A DNA stretch of 64,000 bases from Pseudomonas sp. GM50 (GTDB taxonomy: Bacteria; Pseudomonadota; Gammaproteobacteria; Pseudomonadales; Pseudomonadaceae): contig NZ_AKJK01000059.1 of NCBI RefSeq assembly GCF_000282375.1, positions 1 to 64,000 of the forward strand. The letters run 5' to 3'. The first letter of the stretch is position 1. Every line of letters starts with the position of its first letter. Positions 34,056-42,312 of this stretch are shown one piece after another. A model generated the notes under the pieces. The model ran no database searches. It was not told the DNA's origin and was given only the letters and a program-made list of their open reading frames with translations. The translations under genes were made by a program, and so were the position numbers.

Positions 34056-35243
34056 ATGTTCAAAGGATTGCGCTTCGCCCCCTGCGCCACGTTATTACTC
34101 GCGTTCTGTTCGACAGCCGATGCCGAAGGCTACAATCGCGTCTTCACCGGCACCCTGGGCAAGATGCCGATCGTGCTGGAACTCAACACCAACCAGCCGG
34201 ACGAAGTCACCGGCCGCTACTTCTATGAAAAGTACCATCGCGACCTGGAGCTGAGCGGCTCACTGCAAGAAGAGACCCTGACGCTAACCGAAGGCAACAA
34301 CCGCTACGGCGAAGACAAACCCCAGCCAACCCTGAAGCTGCAAGAAACGGCCAACGGCTGGCAAGGCGAATGGAAAAGCCACAAGGGCAAAGTCCTTCAA
34401 ATGCAGTTGACCGAGGCCACGCTCCCAACACCGGCGGCAGACGCCTTGCCCTTCATCGCCGCGCTGCCGAAAAGCGACCCCTACGAATATCTTCGCCTGC
34501 AAGGCTTGAAGCTCAAACCGGGCAAGAAAGAGTCCTTCATGGGTTACGACCTGCAATGGTGGACGCAGCCCGAGTCCAGTCTCTCCATGTTCAGCGTTGA
34601 GTCCGGCTACCCCAAAGCCGACCAACAGCGGATCAATCAGCAATTGTTGGAGCGGCTCTGGAGCGAAGTCATCAGCTATCACGGCTGTTTGCTGCAAGGT
34701 GGGCAATATGCCGAGTTCGACCAAGGTGTCACCCCCAAATTCCTATCGCCCGATGTGGTCAGCCTAAGCATCGCCACCAGCTACAGCTGCGGCGGCGCTC
34801 ACCCGGATTTTGGCGATTCACCGATCAACCTCGACGTTCACACCGGTCATAGCCTGTCGCTGGACGACGTGTTGTGGGTGGGCAACGGCAAGCCACTGCT
34901 GCACGCCGATCGCGACAGCGCGGGCGATACATCCTTGACCGAGGAAGAGGGGAACACGCGATTCACCTATCATCGCGAAGTGTTCGTACCGTGGCTGATC
35001 AAGCAATTCACCGCGCTGTACCCCGACGATATGCAGAAGCCGGTGGACGAGGACAGTTGCGACTACACCGACGAAAGCGTTTGGGGTTATTCCAACTGGC
35101 ACTTCACCGCGAAAGGTCTGTACCTGGGCCCGTACTTCGCCCGCGTGCAACGCAATTGCGATGATCCGGGCTGGTCAGTGCTGCCGTACGCCGTGGTCAA
35201 GCAACATCCTGGCGCGGTCAAACTCGAACTGCCTCAGGACTAA
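34056..35243 (+). CDS. exported hypothetical protein with DUF3298-like C-terminus
   Basis: A 395-residue precursor with a signal peptide (about 1-23, ending STADA). Residues 25-120 form a beta-rich domain (FTGTLGKMPIVLELNTNQPD). The C-terminal part (about 180-330) resembles DUF3298/RsiV-like domains: VVSLSIATSYSCGGAHPDFG, then INLDVHTGHSLSLDDVLW. Four Cys residues may form disulfides. AAGGA lies seven bases before the ATG. The role is unknown, and ligand binding in the periplasm is possible. A short inverted repeat (GTGAGC/GCTCAC) sits just upstream. Confidence 0.78.
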   Translation: MFKGLRFAPCATLLLAFCSTADAEGYNRVFTGTLGKMPIVLELNTNQPDEVTGRYFYEKYHRDLELSGSLQEETLTLTEGNNRYGEDKPQPTLKLQETANGWQGEWKSHKGKVLQMQLTEATLPTPAADALPFIAALPKSDPYEYLRLQGLKLKPGKKESFMGYDLQWWTQPESSLSMFSVESGYPKADQQRINQQLLERLWSEVISYHGCLLQGGQYAEFDQGVTPKFLSPDVVSLSIATSYSCGGAHPDFGDSPINLDVHTGHSLSLDDVLWVGNGKPLLHADRDSAGDTSLTEEEGNTRFTYHREVFVPWLIKQFTALYPDDMQKPVDEDSCDYTDESVWGYSNWHFTAKGLYLGPYFARVQRNCDDPGWSVLPYAVVKQHPGAVKLELPQD

Positions 35244-35384
35244 TCCCTGGCCCGCCGCCAAAAGATAAAGCCGAAGGACTTCGAGGATGATCTTGAAGGG
35301 CAGCAAGGCATCATTTTCTTCAAAGACCTCTGGCGCCGCGGAAGCGAGACCATCGGCAATCGCAGTGGCGATCATATTTTCCAT
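35175..35384 (-). pseudogene. possible gene remnant, antisense to the preceding gene end
   Basis: The minus strand from the ATG at 35384 encodes MENMIATAIADGLASAAPEV and continues for about 45 protein-like residues. It then runs antisense across the end of the 34056-35243 gene, where its composition becomes that of a shadow frame. It may be the 5' part of a gene cut by a deletion, or chance. No ribosome site is clear. Confidence 0.25.
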
Positions 35385-35441
35385 TGAGGGCAGTTTCTCC
35401 GACTACCACGAGTCGAAGGAAATATGGTTTTGGAAGGTCAT

Positions 35442-35675
35442 ATGAAAATTGTTAAAGGGGCATTGTTCGTCATCCTTATGGTTGCCTTGGCCGTTGGGGC
35501 ATTTAATTTGTTATTCGTGGCAGTGTCTGACTACTTTGGGCCGTTCTACGACAGTGAAGCGGACCAACGTCGGAACTTTGCAATTTGGCTTTTGGGTAAT
35601 GCGGGGGTTGGGATGCTTTCGATTGTTATGGGGGGTGTTTTGTATCGGCGTCATCTGCGCAGAGCACGTGTTTGA
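35442..35675 (+). CDS. small two-helix membrane protein
   Basis: A 77-residue protein from the ATG at 35442 (GGAAGG upstream); an ATG at 35424 with its own AAGGA would add six residues. It has two membrane helices (KGALFVILMVALAVGAFNLL and FAIWLLGNAGVGMLSIVMGG) and a basic C-terminal tail (YRRHLRRARV). No family is recognised. Base composition is poorer in GC than its neighbours, which suggests recent arrival at the island edge. Confidence 0.62.
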   Translation: MKIVKGALFVILMVALAVGAFNLLFVAVSDYFGPFYDSEADQRRNFAIWLLGNAGVGMLSIVMGGVLYRRHLRRARV

Positions 35676-35736
35676 ACGACACGATGGCCGCCGTCCCCAC
35701 GCAATATCAGCCACAGCAATAACGCTGTGACCCCGA

Positions 35737-36726
35737 TTACTTACCCGCCAACCCCGGCGCTTCACGAATGATGAAGTGATCCAGGTTCTCAATATTGGCA
35801 CTGAACACCCCGAACGTCTGTTCGGGGTTTTTCTTGCTCGGCACCTGCTTCAACTCCGGCGTCACGCCATAGAAGAAGCAATACAACTCGGCGTCACTGT
35901 CGACCGCGTGCTTGATCTCTTCCAGAAACGCCTTGCGCTTGCGGTAGTTGTCGATCAGCTTCTTGCTCAAATAAACGTTCACCGAGTAAGGCTTCTTCTT
36001 CGCCTCGTCCGGTTGCTTGAACCAGACCTTCTGCTCGAAATCGATGCGAAAGCTCTGTGTGTAATCCTTGATCTCCTTGATCTTGCCCCAGTAAATCAGC
36101 CCCTTGTTGTCCTGCAGATACTCGATCTTCTTGAAGAACGACCCATAAGGCGCCGAGTGCTCGCCAATCTTCAGCGGCATGCGCTTGAGCAGCTCCTTGT
36201 CCTCGAAGTTCGACACAAAACACTCCACCGGGTGGGCGAAGACACTGGTCTTGTCCGGCGCCGACTCCCGGCTCGGATGCTCGACGTTACTGGCCGCTGA
36301 AGCTGGTTTTGGGTCATCCCGCATGACATCCGCCGCCACCGCCGGGCTCGCAGGCTTACGCACATACTCACGCCGAGTCAGCAGCAACTCCGACGGAAAA
36401 TGCTCCTCGCGACTGTCATCCGATTCCGCACCGTCCATCTCCAGGCCTGACGCCGGCGTCCTCAGACTGACATAAGGACAACCCTCGACATGCCGCGTGC
36501 TGGGAATGTTCTTGAAGTGCGGCGTGCGCATGTAATTCACATTCTTGGCGTTGAACGTCCCCAACACGTTGGCCGCATCAAACGCCGAACGGCAAGCATC
36601 GTTGGGGCACTGGAAATGCTCCTTGGCGGAATCGAACTCCATCGTCTCGTCGAAATTCAAATCGCGCACGTCATAGATCGACAGCTTGTCGTCGAGGCTG
36701 AGGCAGTAGGCGAGGTCGAATTTCAT
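35737..36726 (-). CDS. hypothetical protein with N-terminal zinc-finger-like motif
   Basis: A 329-residue soluble protein. The N-terminal part (about 38-85) has CPNDAC, then PHFKNIPSTRHVEGCPYVSL: a Cys-x4-Cys ... His ... His-x3-Cys arrangement similar to the zinc-binding start of CoiA-like competence/nuclease proteins. The middle (90-170) is disordered. The C-terminal domain (about 175-325) is rich in Lys and aromatic residues (FFKKIEYLQDNKGLIYWGKI) and unrecognised, with no PD-(D/E)XK motif found by eye. It lies at the left edge of the accessory island. A nucleic-acid role is an inference from the finger alone. Confidence 0.7.
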   Translation of the reverse strand: MKFDLAYCLSLDDKLSIYDVRDLNFDETMEFDSAKEHFQCPNDACRSAFDAANVLGTFNAKNVNYMRTPHFKNIPSTRHVEGCPYVSLRTPASGLEMDGAESDDSREEHFPSELLLTRREYVRKPASPAVAADVMRDDPKPASAASNVEHPSRESAPDKTSVFAHPVECFVSNFEDKELLKRMPLKIGEHSAPYGSFFKKIEYLQDNKGLIYWGKIKEIKDYTQSFRIDFEQKVWFKQPDEAKKKPYSVNVYLSKKLIDNYRKRKAFLEEIKHAVDSDAELYCFFYGVTPELKQVPSKKNPEQTFGVFSANIENLDHFIIREAPGLAGK

Positions 36727-36917
36727 GGCGGGCCCGGGTCCAAAAATTGGGAAATCTGTTATACCTTCTGCAGAAGCCTTTTACGAGGGGGTGTATATCA
36801 ATTGAGGTATTAACTTGTTTTGGTGAGTAATCTATCTGATTTATTTTGTTCGGGGGGGCTGTATTTTCGTTAGTTAAGGTCTGGTCGGTGGTGGTTTTTT
36901 ATTTTGAGGGGGGGTGA

Positions 36918-38696
36918 ATGAAAGAGTTTGTATTGGATATTGCTGGTAAGGAGCTTGCTGAGGTTCTTAGTGTTACTCCTCTAGATCCTTTAGCGAAGCA
37001 TCTATTTTTTTTTGAGATGACACGTGTTTTAGGATATTGGTCTACTTATAATTCAGGTTTGTCTAAAGAGGCGCAATTGCCTGGACCGATTTTTACAATG
37101 ATTGGGTGGGGGTGGAATTTAGCAGCTGAATATTATTTCTCAAAGCTGTCCAGGCCCGGTTTTCCGATGTTTGAAAGTACTAGTAAAACAAGGGCGGATG
37201 CCTTGGCGGTCTTGCACAAATTTGGAAGGTGTGTGCTCCTTCGGCGTGTAGCTGATATGTTGGGTTCGGGAATGTTAGAAGGAGAGGTTGTTGATGGAAG
37301 ATATGTGTTTAGAAGGGTGGGTGTATCTGATGCGCAAGTTGTAGATAATCTAGAGTATGAATTTCTTAATGAGCTTAATTTGAGTTTGGAGGGGAAGCTC
37401 GGTGGGTTCTATAATGGATGGAATCTCACGGAGTTTCCTGATGTTGATATTCTGCCGAAAGAACTTGGGGCATTCCATGGCAAGGTCGTTATGCCTGAGT
37501 TGAAGGCAATGCGATCAGAGAATATAAGGGAGTTAATGTCTCCACTAGTGAGACCCTGGGACTCTGGTTTTGGAGTGATGATGGCCTATGATGCGATTCC
37601 GGAAACAGACGCTCATTTTTTTTCTGTTGCATTAGAAATGGTTATAGCGTGGCGCGATGAGGCTGGAATACATCCTGCTGTTAAACTAGATATTGGGGCT
37701 GGATACGAGTTAAGTGTTGTTGTTGCGGCTGTCCTCAGTTTGCATTTGAAGCACTTAAGTTTTCTGGGGATTTCAGTAGAAAAATATCCGGAAATATTAC
37801 TGGAGCAAAGTTTAACTATATGGAAGTCAAGGAGTGAGCTGATAGAAACCGTTGAGATTTTGTCCCGGCTTGACGGGAATGTTGTGGCTAGAGTGGTCGA
37901 TGGTATTACGTTTTTTCCTGAGGATATTGGCTGTCTTAAAGGTAACACAACACCTTTTTCACCTCTGCTTATTGGGTTGGGGAATGAGCAGATAATAATG
38001 CCTGTTTGGTGTGTTAACAGTAACCCTTTTGCATCGCTAATAAAGTTGTTTCAATGGCGAAACTCTAGAGTTGAGAATTCTTTGGCTAAGTATCGCGAAA
38101 ATTGGCAGAGGTCAAATCTTTACTATATTTTTGGCGGTAATAGGTATGAGCTTGTCAAGGGGAATGTAAATTTACGAATCGATGGTGTGTTTTTGACTGA
38201 TGTTGACGGAGCTATATTTGATTCAGTGACCGGGGAATTGGCTTTGTTTCAATTGAAATGGCAGGATTACTTTACGAATGATGTTAAAAGTCTAAGAAGC
38301 AAAACTAGTAATCTTGCTAAGGAGTTGGAAGGATGGGGGCATAAAGTTTCGAGCTGGATAGATCGATTTGGGAGCGAAGGGGTTGCTAAAAGTTTGCGAT
38401 TGAAACTGAAAGGGGGGCAAGGTATTACAGGGATTTACTTGTTTGCGATTTCTCAGTCGGTCGCGCGTACTGGTGCTTACGGATTTAAAATGAGAGATAG
38501 TCGTGTTGCGGTAGCGACTTGGCCACAATTTGTGAGGTTGAGAACTGAGGTTGGGCCGGCTTGTAATGTTTTTAGTGAGCTTCACTCTCGTATTAAAGAG
38601 GAGGTTGAAGTAATCTACCCATCTGTCGCCATACCCTATACTTCGAAATTTTCTTCTGTAGAAATAAGTTTTGAAGATGTCTGGCGTGGATACTAA
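36918..38696 (+). CDS. AT-rich orphan gene, possible PD-(D/E)XK-type nuclease
   Basis: A 592-residue protein with no family recognised. Codon use is strikingly AT-rich (many TTT, ATT, GAT and third-position A/T) against GC-rich neighbours, a clear sign of transfer. Residues 1-150 are helical (DPLAKHLFFFEMTRVLGYWS). Near residues 415-445 the segment NLRIDGVFLTDVDGAIFDSV followed by TGELALFQLKWQDY has the pattern D ... E-x-x-x-x-Q-x-K, compatible with a PD-(D/E)XK nuclease core. A GGGGGG-containing ribosome site precedes the ATG. A position beside a restriction locus favours an anti-phage or mobile-element role; this is inference. Confidence 0.72.
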   Translation: MKEFVLDIAGKELAEVLSVTPLDPLAKHLFFFEMTRVLGYWSTYNSGLSKEAQLPGPIFTMIGWGWNLAAEYYFSKLSRPGFPMFESTSKTRADALAVLHKFGRCVLLRRVADMLGSGMLEGEVVDGRYVFRRVGVSDAQVVDNLEYEFLNELNLSLEGKLGGFYNGWNLTEFPDVDILPKELGAFHGKVVMPELKAMRSENIRELMSPLVRPWDSGFGVMMAYDAIPETDAHFFSVALEMVIAWRDEAGIHPAVKLDIGAGYELSVVVAAVLSLHLKHLSFLGISVEKYPEILLEQSLTIWKSRSELIETVEILSRLDGNVVARVVDGITFFPEDIGCLKGNTTPFSPLLIGLGNEQIIMPVWCVNSNPFASLIKLFQWRNSRVENSLAKYRENWQRSNLYYIFGGNRYELVKGNVNLRIDGVFLTDVDGAIFDSVTGELALFQLKWQDYFTNDVKSLRSKTSNLAKELEGWGHKVSSWIDRFGSEGVAKSLRLKLKGGQGITGIYLFAISQSVARTGAYGFKMRDSRVAVATWPQFVRLRTEVGPACNVFSELHSRIKEEVEVIYPSVAIPYTSKFSSVEISFEDVWRGY

Positions 38697-38810
38697 TTTA
38701 ATTATTATGATTTTCTTTGTCAGGGGTATTCGCGCGGCGGTATCACTCGTTCTCAATTCTTACACCGACTTGGTATGCAAAACATCTAACTGTGGCTAAG
38801 GAACTTGCTC

Positions 38811-38837
38811 ATGCTGGGCAGCGAAGCAGCCCAGCAT
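38811..38837. other. strong hairpin between convergent genes
   Basis: ATGCTGGGC and GCCCAGCAT form a perfect 9-base stem around AGCGAAGCA. It lies between the AT-rich gene and the Bro-N gene (38697-38893 otherwise holds no gene). There is no T-run, so terminator function is uncertain. Confidence 0.55.
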
Positions 38838-38893
38838 TCTGATTCATTGAAAAATCAGCTGCTTGAAAACTCAAACAGCGGATTTAGAAACAA

Positions 38894-39403
38894 TTAGAAT
38901 CCACTTAGCAATCGTGAAGCCCTACGCCACCAGGATTCCCGCCGATTGAATGGATCGTGCGTCAGCAAGCAAGGCATATCCCGCAATCGAATCCACTGCT
39001 CATCCTGCCAGTGCAACATGCTGAGCGACATCTGCGGCCAATTCAGAACGCTCAACGTCGGACGTTCGACCGAACGCAACGGGCGGGCATCACGCAACGC
39101 AGGCACAACCTGATGCGTTAGCCACTCGCGAAGCTGTCGGTATTCGGGGCAGTAATGATAGACGAGAAGCGCATACACACCGGACTCACTTACCATCAAG
39201 CGTTCTTTGGCTTCGCCGTAGGTTTGTACGCACATCATCTGCCGCTGATCGGCGTCGAGTTTGCTCAACATGCGCCCATCAAGATATTTGCCCATCAAAC
39301 GACCCAGTTCATGGGCGCAGAGCCAAGCTTGATTCTCCACCAGAAGCGCGTGGAGGTGAGTTTTGTTGCGGGTAAACCGAGTCGGTAAAAATGGCTCAGA
39401 CAT
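38894..39403 (-). CDS. Bro-N domain antirepressor-like protein
   Basis: A 169-residue protein with an N-terminal Bro-N domain (about 15-110): VENQAWLCAHELGRLMGKYL, then ERLMVSESGVYALLVYHYCP and LREWLTHQVVPALRD, the usual BRO/antirepressor core. In phages P1 and P7 antirepressors of this group inactivate the immunity repressor. Its ATG overlaps the end of a 30-codon ORF by eight bases, and a C4-like antisense RNA lies before that, the same order as c4-icd-ant of P1. There is no C-terminal KilA or Ant domain; the end is short and basic. No phage structural genes are near, so this is a detached immunity module. Confidence 0.87.
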   Translation of the reverse strand: MSEPFLPTRFTRNKTHLHALLVENQAWLCAHELGRLMGKYLDGRMLSKLDADQRQMMCVQTYGEAKERLMVSESGVYALLVYHYCPEYRQLREWLTHQVVPALRDARPLRSVERPTLSVLNWPQMSLSMLHWQDEQWIRLRDMPCLLTHDPFNRRESWWRRASRLLSGF

Positions 39404-39488
39404 GATGTGCCTCCCGAATCGGAAGCGCGGGACACGATCTGCGGCTACGGCGATTCACCTTCAGCGTGAAGGTTGCGTACTTAGGCAT
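39396..39488 (-). CDS. 30-codon ORF coupled to the Bro-N gene (icd-like position)
   Basis: ATG at 39488 preceded by AGAGGTAAAGGAA, a strong ribosome site. It encodes a basic 30-residue peptide (MPKYATFTLKVNRRSRRSCP and ten more). The stop lies inside the start of the Bro-N gene (8-base overlap), so translation of one feeds the other. The ribosome site region is the predicted target of the C4-like RNA. By position it matches icd of phage P1; no sequence similarity is claimed. Confidence 0.7.
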   Translation of the reverse strand: MPKYATFTLKVNRRSRRSCPALPIREAHHV

Positions 39489-39530
39489 TTCCTTTACCTC
39501 TGGCTGCTTTCTTAGGGCATTCGTTATGGG

Positions 39531-39608
39531 TGTCGGGAGCTAAGAAACCCACCAGAGACGGGCCGGACATATTCCCCTTTCGGGTCTTGTATTCGCCCAC
39601 TCCCGACA
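39531..39608 (-). ncRNA. C4-like antisense RNA
   Basis: A 78-base segment closed by the 9-base stem TGTCGGGAG/CTCCCGACA (39600-39608 with 39531-39539, read on the minus strand). Inside are a CCC-GAAA-GGG hairpin (39574-39584) and a CCC/GGG hairpin (39548-39562) whose loop carries CUCUGG. CUCUGG, a four-base spacer and UUUCUUAG are complementary in the right order to CUAAGAAA, four bases, CCAGAG (39498-39515), which overlaps the ribosome site of the small ORF. A second target copy lies upstream (39685-39706). This is the logic of the C4 RNA of phages P1/P7, which blocks antirepressor synthesis. Confidence 0.8.
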
Positions 39609-39647
39609 TAACGGGGATTTTCTCGCAGGCGTAGAGGAACCGCAGAC

Positions 39648-39678
39648 GAAAAAAAGCCGCATGACTGTCGGGTGCGGA
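39648..39678 (-). terminator. rho-independent terminator or attenuator
   Basis: On the minus strand CCGCA, an 11-base loop and TGCGG are followed by CTTTTTTT. It can end the long defence transcript after vsr, and it also lies between the candidate promoter at 39720-39748 and the C4-like RNA, so it may attenuate that transcript. Confidence 0.65.
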
Positions 39679-39719
39679 GGGCCGCTCTGGTTTAGGCGTT
39701 TCTTAGGCGCCGAAGTAAG

Positions 39720-39748
39720 AGCCTAGAGGGTCAATACCTGGCGGTCAA
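39720..39748 (-). promoter_or_regulatory. candidate sigma-70 promoter of the C4/Bro-N module
   Basis: TTGACC (39743-39748) and TAGGCT (39720-39725) on the minus strand with 17-base spacing. Transcription from it would begin just before the upstream copy of the C4 target (39685-39706). The repeated TTGACC within it could be a repressor site. Confidence 0.45.
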
Positions 39749-39793
39749 CCCTTCAAAATTATTCATCATTTTTCCGTCGAGAAGGTGTAGGGC

Positions 39794-40213
39794 TTAATCA
39801 CTCAAGCCGAATGTTTTCTGGATTTCATTGCGTAGGAGTTCTCTGTTTTTGGTGTGGCATTCCCAAATGATTACTACATTCCATCCTTCCGCGAGTAGCG
39901 CGTGCTGTACATTAAGGTCCCGCTCGGCGTTCTTCGCCAGTTTTGGCAGCCAGAAATCGAGCCTGCTCTTGGGCGTGTATGCAAACTTGCAGTCTGGATG
40001 TCGATGCCAAAAGCAGCCGTGGACGAACATGCACAACCGGTGTTTCGGGAAAACCAAGTCAGGTTTGCCCGGCAGATCCTTCCTATGCAAACGGTAGCGA
40101 AGCCCCAACTCATGACACACCGATCTCACGAGCATTTCAGGCTTCGTGTTTTTGCCCTTGATCATCGACATAATCTTGGAGCGGTGTTCTGGGGAAACTA
40201 TGTCTGCACTCAA
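39794..40213 (-). CDS. vsr: very short patch repair endonuclease Vsr
   Basis: A 139-residue Vsr endonuclease: DIVSPEHRSKIMSMIKGKNT at the start, then the catalytic PGKPDLVFPKHRLCMFVHGC and FWHRHPDCKF, with zinc-site Cys/His residues, and a C-terminal WNVVIIWEC. It nicks at T:G mismatches formed by deamination of 5-methylcytosine, which protects DNA modified by a C5 methylase. The start is a TTG overlapping the stop of the small upstream ORF, with AGGA eight bases before. The partner methylase is not adjacent but about 10 kb upstream in the same orientation, an uncommon split that places vsr at the end of the defence locus. Confidence 0.93.
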   Translation of the reverse strand: MSADIVSPEHRSKIMSMIKGKNTKPEMLVRSVCHELGLRYRLHRKDLPGKPDLVFPKHRLCMFVHGCFWHRHPDCKFAYTPKSRLDFWLPKLAKNAERDLNVQHALLAEGWNVVIIWECHTKNRELLRNEIQKTFGLSD

Positions 40214-40365
40214 CGCATGCGTCCTGGCTTGTCAATCAACTCGACTTTTTTGGATACTGCTTCACTCGATTTTAGCTTTTTCTCTGCCGAAACTCGCTCG
40301 CACCACTGTCCATCGCGAACGAGATCACTGTGCAATTTACCCTTGGGGATGTTCCCGGGTACCAT
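40210..40365 (-). CDS. small ORF translationally coupled to vsr
   Basis: A basic 51-residue frame (from the ATG at 40365, MVPGNIPKGKLHSDLVRDGQ and onwards, ending KKVELIDKPGRMR) whose TGA overlaps the TTG start of vsr. The frame is open further upstream, to about 40434. No domain is recognised. Coupling to vsr is the only strong support. Confidence 0.4.
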   Translation of the reverse strand: MVPGNIPKGKLHSDLVRDGQWCERVSAEKKLKSSEAVSKKVELIDKPGRMR

Positions 40366-40505
40366 CCCACGGCGCCAGGCTGGAAGCAGAAATACGCTGG
40401 TCGCTGAAAGCGGTACAGGACTGTACAGTGGCATATCTCGTGGCCTGCTTATCCGTAGTTTGGCTCAGAAAAGAAGTCGGTTGCTTTTGAATTAGGTAGT
40501 AGAAC

Positions 40506-42311
40506 TTATTGATAGTGCAACTCGATTATTCCGTTCGCTGGGGGTGAGAAATCAGCCAACCTGACTTTTGTCCAAGTGTCCGCTCGCTTGGCCACTTCTG
40601 AAATTTGTTGACCAGGGGCAACCCTATTGAACTCGGCGTTCACGACCACGGCCCAGTCCCAAAGCAGTTCGCGCAGACCGCCGGAAATCCCTTGCCTCAT
40701 CCAGATCTGATCAAAGTCGAGTCTGTCGCCAAGTCTATCCGCCACTACGGAAACGACATAGGTGGCGATGTTCACCCATCCTTGGCGGAAGACCTCCTTT
40801 GCCTCCTTCGTCTTGATCATGCTCTCGATCGCCTTGAAGAGAATAACCTTGGCAATCATTGCACGATACCAAGGAGCATCGAGTGGGTTGGGAACTACTC
40901 CCGGAACCTTGTCTAGCTCTTCCATGAACAAGACAAAATTCTTCTCACCACCCCTTGCCACGACATCCGGCTTGCTGCGCCACGCTTCGTGATACTTTGC
41001 GATGTCGTTCTTGGTCAGCTTGCGCTTCGGCGGAACCATCTCCTGCAGCTTTCGACGCTTTGCTGGGGTATTTCCGTCTCTCAGCAGCATGACATTGTAG
41101 GCACCTGCGGCTCGTTCGTAGAACCACCGCGTGGCACCATCAGGGCACCAAGTCTCGTTTGCTAGCTTCTCAAGCTGAACATGGAACGGCCGGTTCGCGG
41201 ACAGGTCGGACATCTTCACAGCGTTCTGGCTGTTCGCATAGCGCGAGACGTTGCAGATCAGTCGCTCGCGCGCTTCATCTTGCGATCCCTTGAGGATGAT
41301 AATTTTTGCCGGGACCATGACGTGGCTCAGGTCGATGGACCTATCATCGCGCGATGCGAAGTAGATGGACGAAGTCGTCTGTCCACCATTGACGATCTGG
41401 AGTCCCTTCAGGAAAGAGAGCCCCAGACTACCGTCATCGGCGCGCTCAAATGCCGCTTCGTCACAGACAAGGACGAGGCCGTTGTTGAAGGCAAGAAAGT
41501 GCTCCGGCTCCTTGCGGAGCGTTTCGACAATACCTTTGTTCACAGCCTTCTTGTTGCCAAGGAAAGTTCGCACGTTGGCTTCCAGCAACCGAGATCCGAA
41601 GCGTAAGTAAAGGTCACGAATGAGCTGACCCGGAATTGCAGTCAGCGCATACTCGTAGTCGGCATCCGGATCAGGGACATGGACGCAGGGAAGTGGTCGC
41701 CCGATTGACTGGACAAAGCTTAGGGCCAGTTCGTCCCGAGGTTTTCCATCGGTGTGACGGAACAGTCTTTCCAAGTCCATGGACTCGACGGCCACCATCT
41801 TGTCATGGACCTCCTTGTTGGAAAATCGCTTAGTCTTAGTCTTTCCGTCGGTGATAACGAACACCCGAAGTCGGTCAATGTCACTCCAGCGGGATCGAAT
41901 GGTCGCGACTAGGTCTCGGACCGAATGGGTTGGATCAATTTTTGCGTCGAGGTTTCCGCTCGCCGCGCGAAACAGAAAGCGAACTCCTTCACTGGCGGTG
42001 GCTGTTGCATCCGAGTCTGCAAGATCTTGAAGTTGCTCAGTTCCAAAGTAATGACTGACAAACAGGTCGAGGGCAGTTTCATCAGCGCTGAGGGCATAGC
42101 CAGTGATACGCAGCTTCGCGTTGCCGACCTTTCCGTTCCAGTGGCAGACCACGGACTCTTCGCAAATCCCTGTCTCAGCAAGATGCTCCATGACCTTTTC
42201 AGCAAAGACGAGCTCCTCCGAAGGGAATGGCCCTTCACCTGCCTGAACTCGCTCTGCAATCGTCGTATACAGGTCGGAGCGGAAGTTGCGGTGAAATTCT
42301 TCGAGGCTCAT
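40506..42311 (-). CDS. AIPR-family (abortive infection) protein
   Basis: A 601-residue protein with the AIPR domain in its second half: a FLGNKKAVNKGIVETLRKEP region, then LAFNNGLVLVCDEA and the signature LKGLQIVNGGQTTSSIYFAS, followed by LICNVSRYANSQNAVKMSDL. The N-terminal third is the usual alpha/beta region of unknown function. AIPR proteins were first linked to phage abortive infection and occur in MORC/Z1-type restriction loci. The ATG at 42311 starts one base after the stop of the DUF4420 gene; a TTG at 42326 is the alternative. Likely a nucleic-acid binding component or effector. Confidence 0.87.
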   Translation of the reverse strand: MSLEEFHRNFRSDLYTTIAERVQAGEGPFPSEELVFAEKVMEHLAETGICEESVVCHWNGKVGNAKLRITGYALSADETALDLFVSHYFGTEQLQDLADSDATATASEGVRFLFRAASGNLDAKIDPTHSVRDLVATIRSRWSDIDRLRVFVITDGKTKTKRFSNKEVHDKMVAVESMDLERLFRHTDGKPRDELALSFVQSIGRPLPCVHVPDPDADYEYALTAIPGQLIRDLYLRFGSRLLEANVRTFLGNKKAVNKGIVETLRKEPEHFLAFNNGLVLVCDEAAFERADDGSLGLSFLKGLQIVNGGQTTSSIYFASRDDRSIDLSHVMVPAKIIILKGSQDEARERLICNVSRYANSQNAVKMSDLSANRPFHVQLEKLANETWCPDGATRWFYERAAGAYNVMLLRDGNTPAKRRKLQEMVPPKRKLTKNDIAKYHEAWRSKPDVVARGGEKNFVLFMEELDKVPGVVPNPLDAPWYRAMIAKVILFKAIESMIKTKEAKEVFRQGWVNIATYVVSVVADRLGDRLDFDQIWMRQGISGGLRELLWDWAVVVNAEFNRVAPGQQISEVAKRADTWTKVRLADFSPPANGIIELHYQ

Positions 42312-42312
42312 T

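Noticed and set aside
39481..39609. 42-codon frame (MSGVGEYKTRKGNMSGPSLV and onwards) upstream of the 30-codon ORF
   Set aside because: It coincides with the C4-like RNA and has a poor ribosome site; the RNA structure and complementarity explain the sequence better. It stays a weak alternative.
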